From assembly GCA_014238615.1 (NCBI GenBank), contig JABAAT010000065.1, positions 26,316 to 90,315 on the forward strand: DNA of 64,000 nt, in the 5' to 3' direction. The position numbers and the translations under genes were made by a program. The notes under the pieces were generated by a model that saw only the letters and a program-made list of their open reading frames with translations, searched no databases and was not told the DNA's origin. Of this stretch, positions 1 to 11,173 are shown piece after piece (the first letter of the stretch is position 1; every line of letters begins with the position of its first letter). Source of the stretch: Gammaproteobacteria bacterium. GTDB lineage: Bacteria; Pseudomonadota; Gammaproteobacteria; Porifericomitales; Porifericomitaceae.

Positions 1-799
1 GCTTGCGGAACATCTCGACCCCCGTGCAGATGGTCTTCTGGGTCTCCCGCAGACCGACGATTTCAACCTCACCGCCGACCTTCACCTTGCCCCGCTCCAC
101 CCGGCCCGTGACCACCGTGCCGCGGCCCGATATCGTGAACACGTCCTCAACCGGCATCAGGAAAGGCTGATCTATCGGGCGGTCCGGCACCGGAAAATAG
201 CGATCCATCTCGGCGACCAGTTTCTCAATGGAAGGCACCCCCTGTTCCCCGGTGTCTCCCTCCATGGCCTTGAGCGCCGAACCGATGACCACCGGGGTGT
301 CATCCCCCGGGAATTCATACTTGGTCAACATTTCCCGTACATCCATTTCCACCAGTTCCAACAGCTCCTCATCATCCACGCGATCCGCCTTGTTCAGATA
401 CACGACGATATGCGGCACCCCCACCTGCCGGGCCAACAGGATGTGCTCGTGCGTCTGCGGCATCGGCCCCTCGGCCGCACTCACCACCAGCACCGCGCCG
501 TCCATCTGCGCTGCGCCCGTGATCATGTTTTTCACGTAGTCGGCGTGTCCCGGACAATCCACATGCGCATAATGGCGGTTCTCCGATTCGTACTCGACAT
601 GGGCCGTGGCGATGGTAATGCCGCGTTCCCGCTCCTCCGGAGCCTTGTCGATCTGGTCGTAGGCGCAAAACTCCCCGCCGTAGCGTTCGGCCAGTATTTT
701 TGTCAACGCCGCGGTCAACGTCGTCTTGCCATGGTCCACGTGACCAATCGTGCCCACATTGATGTGGGGCTTGTTACGCTCAAACTTCGCCTTGGACAT
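1..799 (-). CDS. tuf: Elongation factor Tu, partial (C-terminal part beyond window edge)
   Basis: EF-Tu delivers aminoacyl-tRNA to the ribosome as a GTP-dependent ternary complex. The visible N-terminal ~266 residues begin [20 protein letters not shown] and hold the P-loop GHVDHGKT, the DCPGH motif and NKAD, which together identify the GTPase domain, followed by the start of domain 2. The frame runs open to base 1, so roughly the last third of the ~396-residue protein is missing only because the window ends. A strong Shine-Dalgarno (GGAGG) lies 8 bases before the ATG. It is the last visible gene of the str operon, 52 bases after fusA. No second tuf is seen at its usual place before secE. Confidence 0.97.
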   Translation of the reverse strand, partial: MSKAKFERNKPHINVGTIGHVDHGKTTLTAALTKILAERYGGEFCAYDQIDKAPEERERGITIATAHVEYESENRHYAHVDCPGHADYVKNMITGAAQMDGAVLVVSAAEGPMPQTHEHILLARQVGVPHIVVYLNKADRVDDEELLELVEMDVREMLTKYEFPGDDTPVVIGSALKAMEGDTGEQGVPSIEKLVAEMDRYFPVPDRPIDQPFLMPVEDVFTISGRGTVVTGRVERGKVKVGGEVEIVGLRETQKTICTGVEMFRK

Positions 800-851
800 G
801 GTCGAAAATCCTCCTTAGCATTCCGTCGGGGCTGCCGACGGAGCGGATCTA

Positions 852-2957
852 TCAGTTCTTTCGGTTAATGATGGTCTCTGCCAGGTTACCGGGAACCACC
901 TCGTACTTTGCAAATTCCATGGTGAATGTGGCCCGTCCCTGGGTGGCTGAGCGCAGGCCCTTGGCATACCCAAACATCTCGCCGAGGGGCACCTCGGCGC
1001 GGATGGCCTTGCCATTCGCGGGCGTATCTTCGGTACCGAGCAACATGCCGCGGCGGCGGCTCAAATCGCCGCTTACCGCGCCGAAGAAATCATCCGGGGT
1101 CACCACCTCAACCTTCATAATCGGTTCCAGGATCACCGGGTCAGCGCGCAGGGCGCCTTCCCTGAAGGCTTTTCCGGCCGCGATTGAAAAAGCCATTTCG
1201 CTGGAATCCACTTCATGGTATGAGCCGTCGTCAAGAGTCACCTTGATATCCACCACCGGGTAACCGGCCTGGATCCCCTGGCTCATCTGCCCGCGCACGC
1301 CCTTCTCCACGGCCGGGATGTACTCGCGCGGCACCACGCCGCCGCTGATCTTGTTCTCAAACTGGTAGCCGCCCCCCGCCTGCAGCGGCTCCAGGCTCAG
1401 GCGCACGTGACCATACTGACCACGCCCACCGCTCTGCTTGATGTACTTACCCTCAAAGCGAGCGACGCTCCCACGGATGGTCTCGCGATAGGCCACCTGG
1501 GGCATTCCCACGCGCGCTTCCACCTTGAATTCACGCTTCATCCGATCCACGATGATTTCCAGATGCAGCTCGCCCATGCCGGAGATGATGGTCTGCCCGG
1601 AATCGTCATCCACACGCACCCGGAAGGAGGGATCCTCCTGGGCCAGGCGCCCCAGGGCCATGCCCATCTTCTCTTGGTCACCCTTGGTCTTCGGCTCCAC
1701 CGCCACCGACATGACCGGCTCCGGGAAATCCATGCGCTCCATGGTCACGATGCGCCCCGGGGAACACAGCGTATCCCCCGTGGCAACGCTCTTAAAGCCG
1801 AGGGCGGCGGCGATATCACCAGCCCGCACCTCCTTGATCTCTTCGCGGCTCTTGGCGTGCATCTGCAGGATACGCCCAATGCGCTCACGCTTGCCCTTAG
1901 TCGAATTATAGAGCACGTCTCCGGAGTTCAGGCAGCCGGAATAGGCCCGAAAAAAAGTCAGCGTCCCGACGAACGGATCGGTGGCGATCTTAAAGGCCAG
2001 GGCCGCAAAAGGCTCGTCGTCCCTGGCCTTGACCTGTACCGGCTCGGCGCCCTCCTTTTCCGGCAACACCTCCATGGGCGGCACGTCCACCGGGGACGGC
2101 AGGTAGTCAACGACGGCGTCCAGTAATGCCTGAACGCCTTTGTTTTTGAAGGCCGAGCCGCACAGCACCGGCACCAGTTCGTTGGCCAGGGTACGGTGCC
2201 GCAGGCCCTCGAAAATCTGTACGGGCTCCAGGGTGCCGTGTTCCAGGTAATGCTCCATCAACGGCTCACTGGCCTCAGCCGCGGCTTCCACCATCAGCTC
2301 ATGCAGGTGCTGGGATTCCTCGCGCAACTCCTCGGGAATCTCTTCCTCCTGGAACTCCGTGCCGAGGCTCTCCGAGTCCCAGCGCACGGCGCGCAGATTC
2401 ACCAGGTCAACGATGCCCTCGAAAGATTCCTCTTTACCGACCGGCAGCTGCACGGGAACCGCCAGGCTCCCCAGGCGCTCACCGATCTGCTTTACCACGT
2501 TCATGAAGTCGGCGCCCGCCCGGTCCATCTTGTTGACGAAAGCGACACGCGGCACCCGGTAGCGGTTAGCCTGGCGCCAGACGGTTTCGGACTGCGGCTC
2601 CACGCCGCCGACGGCGCAGAACACCCCGATGGCCCCGTCCAGCACGCGCAGCGAGCGCTCCACTTCGATGGTGAAGTCAATGTGCCCGGGGGTATCGATG
2701 ATGTTGATGCGGTGCTGGGGATACTGGCCGCGCATACCGTCCCAAAAGCAGGTGGTGGCGGCGGAAGTGATGGTGATACCCCGCTCCTGCTCCTGCTCCA
2801 TCCAATCCATGACGGCGGCCCCGTCATGCACTTCCCCAATCTTGTGGGAAATGCCGGTGTAGTAGAGGACGCGTTCCGTTGTGGTCGTTTTTCCGGCGTC
2901 AATGTGCGCCATGATACCGATGTTTCGGTAGTGCTGAATGGGTGTGTGACGCGGCAT
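852..2957 (-). CDS. fusA: Elongation factor G
   Basis: EF-G is the GTPase that moves tRNAs and mRNA through the ribosome after peptide bond formation and helps recycle ribosomes. The 701-residue product has the family's usual length. The G domain shows the P-loop [13 protein letters not shown] near residue 17, RGITI, DTPGH and NKMD. The C-terminal domains end in the typical [12 protein letters not shown] stretch. It lies between rpsG (39-base gap) and tuf (52-base gap) in the classical rpsL-rpsG-fusA-tuf order, so co-transcription is expected. Nothing in the sequence suggests a divergent EF-G2 paralogue. Confidence 0.98.
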   Translation of the reverse strand: MPRHTPIQHYRNIGIMAHIDAGKTTTTERVLYYTGISHKIGEVHDGAAVMDWMEQEQERGITITSAATTCFWDGMRGQYPQHRINIIDTPGHIDFTIEVERSLRVLDGAIGVFCAVGGVEPQSETVWRQANRYRVPRVAFVNKMDRAGADFMNVVKQIGERLGSLAVPVQLPVGKEESFEGIVDLVNLRAVRWDSESLGTEFQEEEIPEELREESQHLHELMVEAAAEASEPLMEHYLEHGTLEPVQIFEGLRHRTLANELVPVLCGSAFKNKGVQALLDAVVDYLPSPVDVPPMEVLPEKEGAEPVQVKARDDEPFAALAFKIATDPFVGTLTFFRAYSGCLNSGDVLYNSTKGKRERIGRILQMHAKSREEIKEVRAGDIAAALGFKSVATGDTLCSPGRIVTMERMDFPEPVMSVAVEPKTKGDQEKMGMALGRLAQEDPSFRVRVDDDSGQTIISGMGELHLEIIVDRMKREFKVEARVGMPQVAYRETIRGSVARFEGKYIKQSGGRGQYGHVRLSLEPLQAGGGYQFENKISGGVVPREYIPAVEKGVRGQMSQGIQAGYPVVDIKVTLDDGSYHEVDSSEMAFSIAAGKAFREGALRADPVILEPIMKVEVVTPDDFFGAVSGDLSRRRGMLLGTEDTPANGKAIRAEVPLGEMFGYAKGLRSATQGRATFTMEFAKYEVVPGNLAETIINRKN

Positions 2958-2996
2958 GACAGATCGATTCCCTGGGAGACGGCGGCTGAATGACGC

Positions 2997-3464
2997 CTAC
3001 CAGCGGTAGTGAGAGAAGGCCCGGTTGGCCTCGGCCATGCTGTGGGTGCTTTCGCGCCGCTTGATGGCCTCGCCGGTTCCCCGCGCCGCATCCCGCAGTT
3101 CATCGGCCAGGCGCACCAGCATGCCCTTACCGGGCCGGCGCCGCGCCGCCTCCACCAGCCAGCGCATGGCCAGCGCGGAACTCCGGGAGCGACGCACGTC
3201 AATGGGGATTTGGTAGGTGGCGCCGCCGACCCGGCGCGACTTGACCTCCACCACCGGGCGCACGTTCTCCAGCGCCTTGCGGAAGGATTCCAGGGGATCC
3301 TCGCCGTCCGCGGCCATCCGATCCATGGCACCGTAGACAATGCCTTCGGCCACGGATTTCTTGCCGCCCCGCATGATGATATTGATGAACTTGGATAACA
3401 CGCGATCTCCATAGCGCGGCTCCGGGATCACCACGCGTTTTACAGTGACACGACGACGGGACAT
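2997..3464 (-). CDS. rpsG: 30S ribosomal protein S7
   Basis: S7 is a primary 16S rRNA binding protein that starts assembly of the 30S head. In many bacteria it is also the translational repressor of the str operon. The 155-residue product begins [20 protein letters not shown] and contains the family stretches [11 protein letters not shown] and [15 protein letters not shown], and ends SHYRW. The length is normal. It follows rpsL with 21 bases between them and precedes fusA, which supports one operon. An S7-binding leader structure between rpsL and rpsG is not obvious in such a short gap. Confidence 0.98.
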   Translation of the reverse strand: MSRRRVTVKRVVIPEPRYGDRVLSKFINIIMRGGKKSVAEGIVYGAMDRMAADGEDPLESFRKALENVRPVVEVKSRRVGGATYQIPIDVRRSRSSALAMRWLVEAARRRPGKGMLVRLADELRDAARGTGEAIKRRESTHSMAEANRAFSHYRW

Positions 3465-3485
3465 CAGGCTGTGACCGTGACCGCG

Positions 3486-3857
3486 TCAGGAAGGGCGCTT
3501 GGCGCCGTACTTGGAACGGCCCTGGCGGCGTCCCTCAACGCCGACCGTATCCAGCGTGCCGCGCACCGTGTGATAACGCACGCCTGGCAGATCCTTGACC
3601 CGACCGCCGCGGATCAACACCACGGAGTGCTCCTGCAGATTATGGCCCTCACCACCGATGTAGGTGGTGACCTCGTAACCGCTGGTGAGCCGCACCCGGG
3701 CCACTTTACGCAGGGCGGAGTTCGGCTTCTTGGGGCTTACCGTGGAGACACGGGTACACACACCGCGCCGCTGGGGACACCCCTGCAGGGCCGGTACATT
3801 GCTTTTCCGCTGCCGCCGGCGGCGCGGCTTCCGAACCAATTGATTGATCGTGACCAT
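3486..3857 (-). CDS. rpsL: 30S ribosomal protein S12
   Basis: S12 lines the decoding centre and is the target of streptomycin-resistance mutations. The 123-residue product begins [12 protein letters not shown], contains [10 protein letters not shown] (the K42/K43 region) and [14 protein letters not shown], and ends [11 protein letters not shown]. Longer upstream in-frame starts exist, but this ATG aligns with the S12 family start. The usual second residue is Ala; here it is Val. The ribosome-binding region just upstream is a perfect 12-bp tandem duplication (3857-3880), so two near-identical GGAAAA tracts precede the ATG. It is the first gene of the str operon, but rpoC, its usual upstream neighbour, is about 46 kb away. 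Confidence 0.97.
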   Translation of the reverse strand: MVTINQLVRKPRRRRQRKSNVPALQGCPQRRGVCTRVSTVSPKKPNSALRKVARVRLTSGYEVTTYIGGEGHNLQEHSVVLIRGGRVKDLPGVRYHTVRGTLDTVGVEGRRQGRSKYGAKRPS

Positions 3858-3880
3858 ATTTTCCGTACTATTTTCCGTAC
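3857..3880. repeat. 12-bp perfect tandem duplication at the rpsL start
   Basis: TATTTTCCGTAC occurs twice head to tail. The first copy begins on the last base of the rpsL ATG (complement strand), so the duplication makes up the ribosome-binding region of rpsL. Confidence 0.95.
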
Positions 3881-4830
3881 ATTGAGGGCAGCCCCCTTCG
3901 CCCCGGCACGCGTTTTCCGCAAAGCCCGTGGGCGGCTGACGCTGCCAACACCAGGTACCAGGCCGAGGAAACGGCAACCCACACCACACTGCACGCGGCA
4001 TGCGCCATCCCGGCCTGGAACCACGTTCCAGTGATCCTTAAAAATGCCTCTTACCCGGCGCTAAAACGCCAAGCACCCGCGCCCCGCCGCGCAAAAGCGC
4101 GGCAGGTGGGATGCTTGGACATCATATCCGATCCGGCTCGGCCCCTTACCAAGGGCCTTAAAACCCTGCCCGGACCCCGCGACCCCGGGCCAAATCCCTA
4201 CTCCGGAACAGGCACCCGAAAAGACGCCCCTGAAGAGCGAACCCCACGGGCCTTCCAAGGCAAGGAGCGTTAATCCTAGCATAGCGTTCCGGCAAAGAGC
4301 AAGCGGGCCCGTAACCCGGGTCCAGCCGTCATCAGAAGTGTTGATGCTTTTTTACCACAAACCTGCCCCTGGTCCCGCCAGGGTACAGGAGTGCCGCCGC
4401 GCCTCAACCTCGAGCGAACCCGCGGCCAGGGCGGCCGCGCGGGGCATCATGGGCGTCCTGCCGTCCGCGCCGGGCCGGCCATGGCGGAAAATCAACAACA
4501 TTATTGATAACGGGCGCGCGCGCAGACCCACGCGTACCTGGGCGCCTCCGAGAAATTATATTGGGATCCGGGCGAGATTTGAAGAAACCCTGCAGGCGGC
4601 CGCAAGGCCCGGCGACGACGCCCCCCAGGGCCGGAGACGACCGCGAGACAGCGACGGAACAGACCGGGCAGGAAGACCGCGAAAGAAAACCGAAAAAGAC
4701 CGGGGAAGACTCATCCGAAAGCGGTCGGCGGGACACGGTCGCCCGCGCCCACAAACCAAGCGGAAAACCAGCTAAAACCAGGGGGGGCCGTAACCCCCCC
4801 CTTTCGAGGAAACGCAAGCCGCGCGGCGGG
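3881..4830. other. Gene-poor region upstream of rpsL
   Basis: About 950 bases without a gene I can support. Open frames here have low-complexity Arg/Pro/Gly-rich translations, as expected from random GC-rich DNA. The region should contain the promoter and leader of the str operon, transcribed leftwards; no clear -35/-10 pair is visible. It contains a stable stem-loop at 4071-4116. Confidence 0.6.
4071..4116. promoter_or_regulatory. Stem-loop in the region upstream of the str operon
   Basis: The inner hairpin is perfect: GCCGCGC, loop AAAA, GCGCGGC (4086-4103). It is flanked by an outer stem, AAGCACCC (4071-4078) with GGGATGCTT (4108-4116), that has one bulge. No run of T follows on either strand, so a classical intrinsic terminator is not shown. 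It could be a leader structure or a processing site; the function is inference. Confidence 0.45.
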
Positions 4831-5091
4831 TTACTCCACGGTGACCTGGTCACGCAGCTTTTCAAGCATGACGGGGCCGATGCCCTTGATCTCCAGAAGT
4901 TCGTCCACCGACTTGAATTCGCCATTTTCGGTACGGTAGGCAATAATGGCCTCGGCCTTCTTGCTCCCGACGCCATGCAGTTCGCGCACCAGGGTTTCCT
5001 GATCCGCGGTGTTGATGTTGACAGGCTCGGCAGCCGTACAAAACAGCGGTGCCAGCGCCAGGTACAGTGTGAGAAGAAGCTTTTTGCCCAT
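4831..5091 (-). CDS. ComEA-like helix-hairpin-helix DNA-binding protein, exported
   Basis: An 86-residue protein with an N-terminal signal peptide (MGKKLLLTLYLALAPLFCTAA), then one ComEA-type double helix-hairpin-helix unit: VNINTADQETL, HGVGSKKAEAII, YRTENGEFKSVDELLEIKGIG. Short ComEA proteins of this type bind double-stranded DNA non-specifically in the periplasm and are known from natural transformation. Whether it does this here is inference, because no other competence gene is in the window. The ATG is preceded by a strong Shine-Dalgarno (AAGGAGG); a longer upstream reading frame lacks signal-peptide character. It lies 305 bases downstream of aroE and is probably expressed separately. 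Confidence 0.88.
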   Translation of the reverse strand: MGKKLLLTLYLALAPLFCTAAEPVNINTADQETLVRELHGVGSKKAEAIIAYRTENGEFKSVDELLEIKGIGPVMLEKLRDQVTVE

Positions 5092-5396
5092 TGTGAAGAG
5101 CCTCCTTGCTGATAAAGACAAAATGAAAGGCCGGTCCCGGGGAACCCGAAACCGGTTCTCCTGAAGATCCTCCGCGGCTCGGGCCGCAGATCCTCCGCGG
5201 CTCGGGCCGCGCCGCCTGGAACACACGACACGCCCGAAAAAAAAGAACCCGGGAGGCCGGAAAGCAGCGCAACCCGGGTCTGAACAGGAAGGAAGAACAG
5301 AAGTCCCGCCAGTTTCCCGGAACGAGGCGCGGCTGTAAAGCATGTAAAAGGCGCGAAGAAAAGCGGGCGCGGTGCGTTTTCCCCTGGCCGCGTGCA
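5092..5396. other. Intergenic region between aroE and the ComEA-like gene
   Basis: No coding signal is visible. The region contains a perfect 23-bp tandem duplication (5165-5210) and purine-rich tracts. It should include the ComEA-like gene's promoter on the minus strand; none is clear. Confidence 0.5.
5165..5210. repeat. 23-bp perfect tandem duplication
   Basis: Two adjacent identical 23-bp copies beginning AGATCCTCCGCGG and ending CTCGGGCCGC, in the spacer upstream of the ComEA-like gene. This is one of many short tandem duplications in the window. Confidence 0.95.
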
Positions 5397-6335
5397 CTAC
5401 ATACCGGGGGCGGGCGTCTCCGGTTCAGACTGGGGCTCGACCCTCGGCGCCATCAACACGGCGGGTTGCGCGGCCAGGCGCCCGGTACGCAGCGCTTGAA
5501 TGACCGGCCCGCCCGCGGGACGCGCTCCGCCGTGCCAGATGCAGAAAGCTTCAGCTGCCTGCTCCACCAACATGCCCAGGCCGTCACTCAGTAAAGCAGC
5601 GCCCCGCGCCGCCCCCCAGTCAAGAAAAGCGGTGGGCCGGGCGGCGTAAGCCAGATCGTAGCAAGCACCGGACGCGGCCAGCACTCCCTCCGGCAGCGGC
5701 GGACACCGCCCCTGCAGGCTCAGCGAGGTGGCATTGAGGATCAGGTCAAAAGTCTGCCCGGGGAGTTCCGCGTAAGCCTGCACGCGCGGGCGGAGGCCGG
5801 GCGGCTCCGCGCCGCTGTATGACTCCGCCAGGGCCTGGGCGCGCCCCAGGCTACGGTTGACCAGCACCAATTCCCGTGGCCGCCGCTCCAACAAGCTCCC
5901 CAGCACGCCGCGCGCGCCGCCGCCGGCGCCGAGCAGCAGCACCCGCCGCCCCCGCAAGGCATAGTTCAGGTTGCCCTCCAGGTCGGCCACCAGGCCACGG
6001 CCATCGGTGTTATCGGCCCGCCAACTCCCATCCGCACCCAGGCTCAGCGTGTTCGCGGCCCCGGCCCGCAGGGCGAGCGGTGTGTGCGCGGCAGCCACCC
6101 GGCAGGCCTCCTCCTTAAAAGGCAAGGTAACGCTTAAACCACACCCGCCCAGTTCCTCGCGAAACCAGTCCAGCGCCGCCGGAAAGCCCTCGCGCGGCGC
6201 CAGAATGCGGTCGTAGCGCAGTCTCAAACCGCGTTGCGCCGCGAAAGCCTGGTGAATAGCCGGAGATTTGCTGTGCGCGATGGGATGACCGATGACCGCG
6301 TAGCGGACCGGGGCGCTGTTTGGCACCGGTGGCAC
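5397..6335 (-). CDS. aroE: Shikimate dehydrogenase (NADP+)
   Basis: AroE reduces 3-dehydroshikimate to shikimate in the cytoplasmic pathway to chorismate and aromatic amino acids. The substrate-binding domain shows YAVIGHPIAHSKSP, with the Ser-x-Ser pair, then SVTLPFKEE with the catalytic Lys. ANTLSLG and the DNTDGRG segment follow. The nucleotide-binding fold is LLLGAGGGARG, followed by LVNRS. The C-terminal tail from about residue 280 is Pro/Glu-rich and longer than usual. The start is uncertain: GTG codons occur at 6335 and 6326, with no strong ribosome site. It follows the cNMP/rhodanese gene by 4 bases and is probably co-transcribed with it. Confidence 0.95.
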   Translation of the reverse strand: MPPVPNSAPVRYAVIGHPIAHSKSPAIHQAFAAQRGLRLRYDRILAPREGFPAALDWFREELGGCGLSVTLPFKEEACRVAAAHTPLALRAGAANTLSLGADGSWRADNTDGRGLVADLEGNLNYALRGRRVLLLGAGGGARGVLGSLLERRPRELVLVNRSLGRAQALAESYSGAEPPGLRPRVQAYAELPGQTFDLILNATSLSLQGRCPPLPEGVLAASGACYDLAYAARPTAFLDWGAARGAALLSDGLGMLVEQAAEAFCIWHGGARPAGGPVIQALRTGRLAAQPAVLMAPRVEPQSEPETPAPGM

Positions 6336-6339
6336 CGCC

Positions 6340-7437
6340 TCAGGACATTCTCTGCAGGCTCTTCAGGCCACCGTGCAGGCAATAAGCCTGCACCCCACGC
6401 TCATTCAACAGGAAGGTGCCCACCGCACTCAACCGCCCGGAATCACAATAGACAATGTATTTGCTCTTGCGATCCAGAAGGTCGGCCCTCAGGCGCAGCA
6501 TGAACAGCGGGATATTGATGCTGCCGTCAACAGCGTTGTCCTTGTGCTCTTTCTCCTGCCGCACATCCACCCAAAACGCGTCACCCCGGTGCACCATCTT
6601 CCTGGCCCGGGCTTTGGGGATCCACCGCAGCAACGGCGGCTTGAGCATCTCGCCGAAGAACTTCTTGTGCAGGGACATCAGCACACTGTTCGTGACGACA
6701 CGCACGCTGGCGTTGCGTTTGTAGTTGGAAATCAGCGCCTCCTCGCCGAAAGAATCGCCCGTCTTGAGCTCCGCGATCTTAAATTGCGTCCTATCGCCGT
6801 CACGGTTACCGCGCAGCACCTCGCAGCGGCCCCGCTTGATCAAATAATAATAATCTCCCCTTTCGCCCTGCCGAATGATGTATTTGCCCGCCTTGACATG
6901 GAGCTCATTCATGTTTCCGAAAAGCACTTGCAGGGTGGTGGGAGGCAGCCGCCTGAAGGCCTTGGCTTGCAGCAAGCCGGCCAGCCAATCCCCGTGCTTC
7001 TCCCCCATGGAAACTCCCGCAGCCTGCTGGAGGCCGATATCAGTGACTTCCATGCCGGTACTCTGATCCAGGGTCAGTGCCACGTCCAAAAGGCCTTTGT
7101 CCAACTTGACCAGCCGGCATGTCGTATGGGCGACACAAGAGAAGCCTTCCGGATAACGAGCGGTGAGTTCCCACTCCGCCTCCTTGTCGTCGGCCTTAAT
7201 TTGTTTTCTCGTCTTTCTTCCGTCCCATAACACCACTTCGCCGCTGAGCAGAAAGAAAACGGCCCCACTCTTAGCACCGGTCTCAAAGATAACCTTACCG
7301 GCCGAGGCATTCACCAGTTCAGCCTGGCGGACAAGATCGGAGAGGTGACTTCGACCCAGCTGCCGCAGCGGCATAAACTTCTGCAGCGTTGATTTACCAA
7401 CCTTATCCATTCCAATGCTGTAGCGGCGGTGCGCCAC
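6340..7437 (-). CDS. Double cyclic-nucleotide-binding domain protein with C-terminal rhodanese
   Basis: A 365-residue cytoplasmic protein in three parts. Residues ~15-130 form a divergent cNMP-binding-like beta roll (GKVIFETGAKSGAVFFLLSG). Residues ~155-275 form a better conserved cNMP domain with RQGERGDYYYLIKRG and the phosphate-binding-cassette region TGDSFGEEALIS. The C-terminal ~80 residues form a rhodanese fold with WVDVR and active-site Cys331 in YCDSGRLS. This architecture recurs in Proteobacteria, but its role is not established; a cNMP-sensing sulfur-transfer or redox protein is inference. No DNA-binding helix-turn-helix follows the sensor domains, unlike CRP. An alternative start is Met10. 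It sits immediately upstream of aroE. Confidence 0.85.
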   Translation of the reverse strand: MAHRRYSIGMDKVGKSTLQKFMPLRQLGRSHLSDLVRQAELVNASAGKVIFETGAKSGAVFFLLSGEVVLWDGRKTRKQIKADDKEAEWELTARYPEGFSCVAHTTCRLVKLDKGLLDVALTLDQSTGMEVTDIGLQQAAGVSMGEKHGDWLAGLLQAKAFRRLPPTTLQVLFGNMNELHVKAGKYIIRQGERGDYYYLIKRGRCEVLRGNRDGDRTQFKIAELKTGDSFGEEALISNYKRNASVRVVTNSVLMSLHKKFFGEMLKPPLLRWIPKARARKMVHRGDAFWVDVRQEKEHKDNAVDGSINIPLFMLRLRADLLDRKSKYIVYCDSGRLSAVGTFLLNERGVQAYCLHGGLKSLQRMS

Positions 7438-7641
7438 AGAGCCGCTCTAACCAACGCCTCTCAACTGCCCCGCTTTAGAGTACTAAGCCAACCCTCCCCC
7501 CGGGAAAAAAGTCAATGAATCATAATCATGATGTATGAGGAAGAGCTATTCTCTACAAACCAACCCCTGATGTCTATGACCGAGGCACACGGGGGAAATC
7601 CAGGCCACCGGACAAAACCGGCTCCGCGCCCCCGGAAGATA

Positions 7642-9262
<1,621 letters not shown>

Positions 9263-9559
9263 TCAAATCCTCCAAGGCTCAAGGGGAAAACGGGAAAACA
9301 GCAAAGCCCCACCCCCACGCGGCTAAAGCGGCGCGGGCGCGAGCGCGGCGCGGGCGCGGACAAGTGCATCGGGATCCAGGGCAGCGGGGAGATTCCCCCA
9401 CAAGATGTCTTTTAGATTCAGGTACCGTGCGCGGGCAAAAACCCTTCATCGACCCTCCCTCAAGAGTCCGGCGCACAGGAGATCGCCAGTGTAAAGCAAA
9501 AATCGGAAAGGTCAATGACCGCCTATAATACCCGCCTGGGTCCGTGAGGCCCCCAGCGA
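9263..9559. other. Divergent intergenic region between glnK and ubiK
   Basis: About 300 bases that must carry promoters for both divergent genes. I looked for a sigma-54 type -24/-12 element upstream of glnK (GG and GC ten bases apart, in a TGGCAC...TTGC context) and saw no convincing match. No small gene is visible. Confidence 0.4.
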
Positions 9560-9856
9560 ATGAGATCGAACATGCGTCCGGAAGCCAACATTCCAAAATT
9601 CGTCCAGGAATTTCTGGACACGCTCCCCAAAGACCTGGGCTACCTGCGCGCCGACCTGGAAAAGAACTGCCGCACCGCCCTATCCGCCCTCCTGGAACGC
9701 ATGGACCTGGTCACCCGGGAGGAATTCGACATCCAACTGCGTCTCCAGCAACGCCTCCAGGAAACCGTGGGGGAACTGCGGCAGCGTATCTCCGCCCTGG
9801 AGGGTGAAAGGCCGGAAATTCCCGCCCCGGAAACCAAGCGGGAACCATCAAGCTAA
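9560..9856 (+). CDS. ubiK: Ubiquinone biosynthesis accessory factor UbiK
   Basis: UbiK (YqiC/BMFP family) is a small membrane-associated helical protein that supports the UbiJ-centred ubiquinone biosynthesis complex under aerobic conditions. The product shows the family core: PKDLGYLRADLEKNCRTALSA, then MDLVTREEFDIQ, then a C-terminal coiled coil (LQETVGELRQRISALE) and a short acidic/proline tail. Length is 98 residues from this start or 94 from Met5 (9572); neither has a clear Shine-Dalgarno. Position next to glnK-amtB is a known gammaproteobacterial arrangement. Confidence 0.88.
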   Translation: MRSNMRPEANIPKFVQEFLDTLPKDLGYLRADLEKNCRTALSALLERMDLVTREEFDIQLRLQQRLQETVGELRQRISALEGERPEIPAPETKREPSS

Positions 9857-9891
9857 ACTCCGGGCCCAGCTTCAGGCTCGAAGGCCTACCC

Positions 9892-11115
9892 CTAACCCGG
9901 GCTGAGTTCGTCATCGGTCGACTCGAGATCGGAAGACTCGGTCGACTCGGGATCGAAAGACCGGGCCGGCCTCTCCTCCACCTGCGCTTCCGACCACCGC
10001 CGGACGGCTTCGGTGACAACCTGCCGCCGGAGCTGCTCCAGTTCCCTGCCCAGGGCCGCTCCTTCCAACCCTTTACCCGCCAAGGCTTGCACCCCCACCT
10101 CCCGGTCCGCCGCCGCCGCCACGCGCCACCCTGCCAGGGCGCGCCGCACGGCGCTTTCCCGCTCCGCATCCACCAGGACGGCGCAGACCTCCAGCAAGTC
10201 TTCGAAACGCTCCGGCCGGCGCCTGGCGTCAACGGCCTGCAACAGGGTCAGGACCTCCTCCCCTCCGGGCAGAGCAGGCGCGAGAAATTTCCGGGCGTGG
10301 CGACAACCCAGAAGCGCCAGGTTCTGGACGTCGCGCGGCAGGGGATAATGCCGGGCAAGGGGTTCCAGCAGGTTGTGCTCCGTGTCTCCCAACGGAACCT
10401 CCGCGCCGGCGCACAGGGCGGTGAAGCGCTGTTCCAGGTTCAGCTCCCGCTCCGCCGCACGACGCAGGCAGCGCAGCCCGGACGGAGAGTTGATGGTCCT
10501 GGGAAACAGGTAGCCCAAGGCGCCACAGCTCTCCAACACTTCAAAGTAGCGCTCCGGATATTTTTCGCACAGGGCAAGGGCCGTCTCACGCCACACGCGC
10601 TCCCGCGCCAGGTCGTTCAACTCTCCGAGGCTGCTCAGCTGCTTCATCAAGGTCAAGGTCTCAGGGGCCACCTGGAAACCCAGGCGCGCGGCGAAACGCG
10701 CCACTCTTAACACCCGCAACGGGTCTTCCTTGAAGGCCGGGGACACATGCCGCAGCACCCCGGCGCGTAGATCCGAGACACCTCCGTATGGGTCGATCAA
10801 TTCCCCGGTCTCACTCTCCGCCATGGCGTTGATGGTCAGGTCACGGCGGCGCAGATCTTCTTCCAGGGTCACGGAAGGCGCCGCCTGCACCCGGAAGCCC
10901 CGGTAACCATGGCCGCTCTTGCGTTCAGTGCGTGCCAGGGCGTATTCCTCGTGTGTGCGCGGATGCAGGAAGACCGGAAAGCCCCTGCCCACCGGGCGAA
11001 ACCCCAGGCTTTCCATTTCCTCCGGAGAAGACCCGACTACCACCCAGTCACAATCGATCACCTTCAACCCGAGCAGGCGGTCGCGCACCACGCCCCCAAC
11101 TTTGAAGCATTTCAT
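9892..11115 (-). CDS. cca: CCA tRNA nucleotidyltransferase
   Basis: Adds or repairs the 3' CCA of tRNAs using CTP and ATP without a template. It is needed here because at least the tRNA-Tyr gene in this window does not encode CCA. The class II fold is clear: KVGGVVRDRLLG with the DCDWVVVG metal-binding motif, RRRDLTINAMA, DPYGG, and the EDPLRVLRVARFAARLGF region. No C-terminal HD phosphohydrolase domain is apparent; the ~405-residue length matches the long gamma/beta form, but the second half diverges. The ATG at 11115 fits the family start better than the longer 11157 start. The C-terminus is an acidic repeat (STESSDLEST) encoded by an imperfect 24-bp tandem duplication. Confidence 0.93.
   Translation of the reverse strand: MKCFKVGGVVRDRLLGLKVIDCDWVVVGSSPEEMESLGFRPVGRGFPVFLHPRTHEEYALARTERKSGHGYRGFRVQAAPSVTLEEDLRRRDLTINAMAESETGELIDPYGGVSDLRAGVLRHVSPAFKEDPLRVLRVARFAARLGFQVAPETLTLMKQLSSLGELNDLARERVWRETALALCEKYPERYFEVLESCGALGYLFPRTINSPSGLRCLRRAAERELNLEQRFTALCAGAEVPLGDTEHNLLEPLARHYPLPRDVQNLALLGCRHARKFLAPALPGGEEVLTLLQAVDARRRPERFEDLLEVCAVLVDAERESAVRRALAGWRVAAAADREVGVQALAGKGLEGAALGRELEQLRRQVVTEAVRRWSEAQVEERPARSFDPESTESSDLESTDDELSPG
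9914..9961. repeat. 24-bp imperfect tandem duplication in the cca 3' end
   Basis: Two adjacent 24-bp copies starting TCGGTCGACTCG, with about three mismatches. They encode the acidic Ser/Glu/Asp repeat at the C-terminus of the CCA enzyme, in frame. Confidence 0.85.
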
Positions 11116-11173
11116 GGGCGCCGCGGCGCACCGCGCGGAACACCACGCGGCGCACAATGCCCTGGACCCCCAC

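Noticed and set aside
4338..4775. A 145-residue plus-strand frame in the region upstream of rpsL
   Set aside because: It is Arg/Pro-rich with no ribosome site, motif or conserved pattern.
9263..9559. A sigma-54 promoter upstream of glnK
   Set aside because: I compared GG-N10-GC elements on the minus strand; none had the flanking consensus needed.
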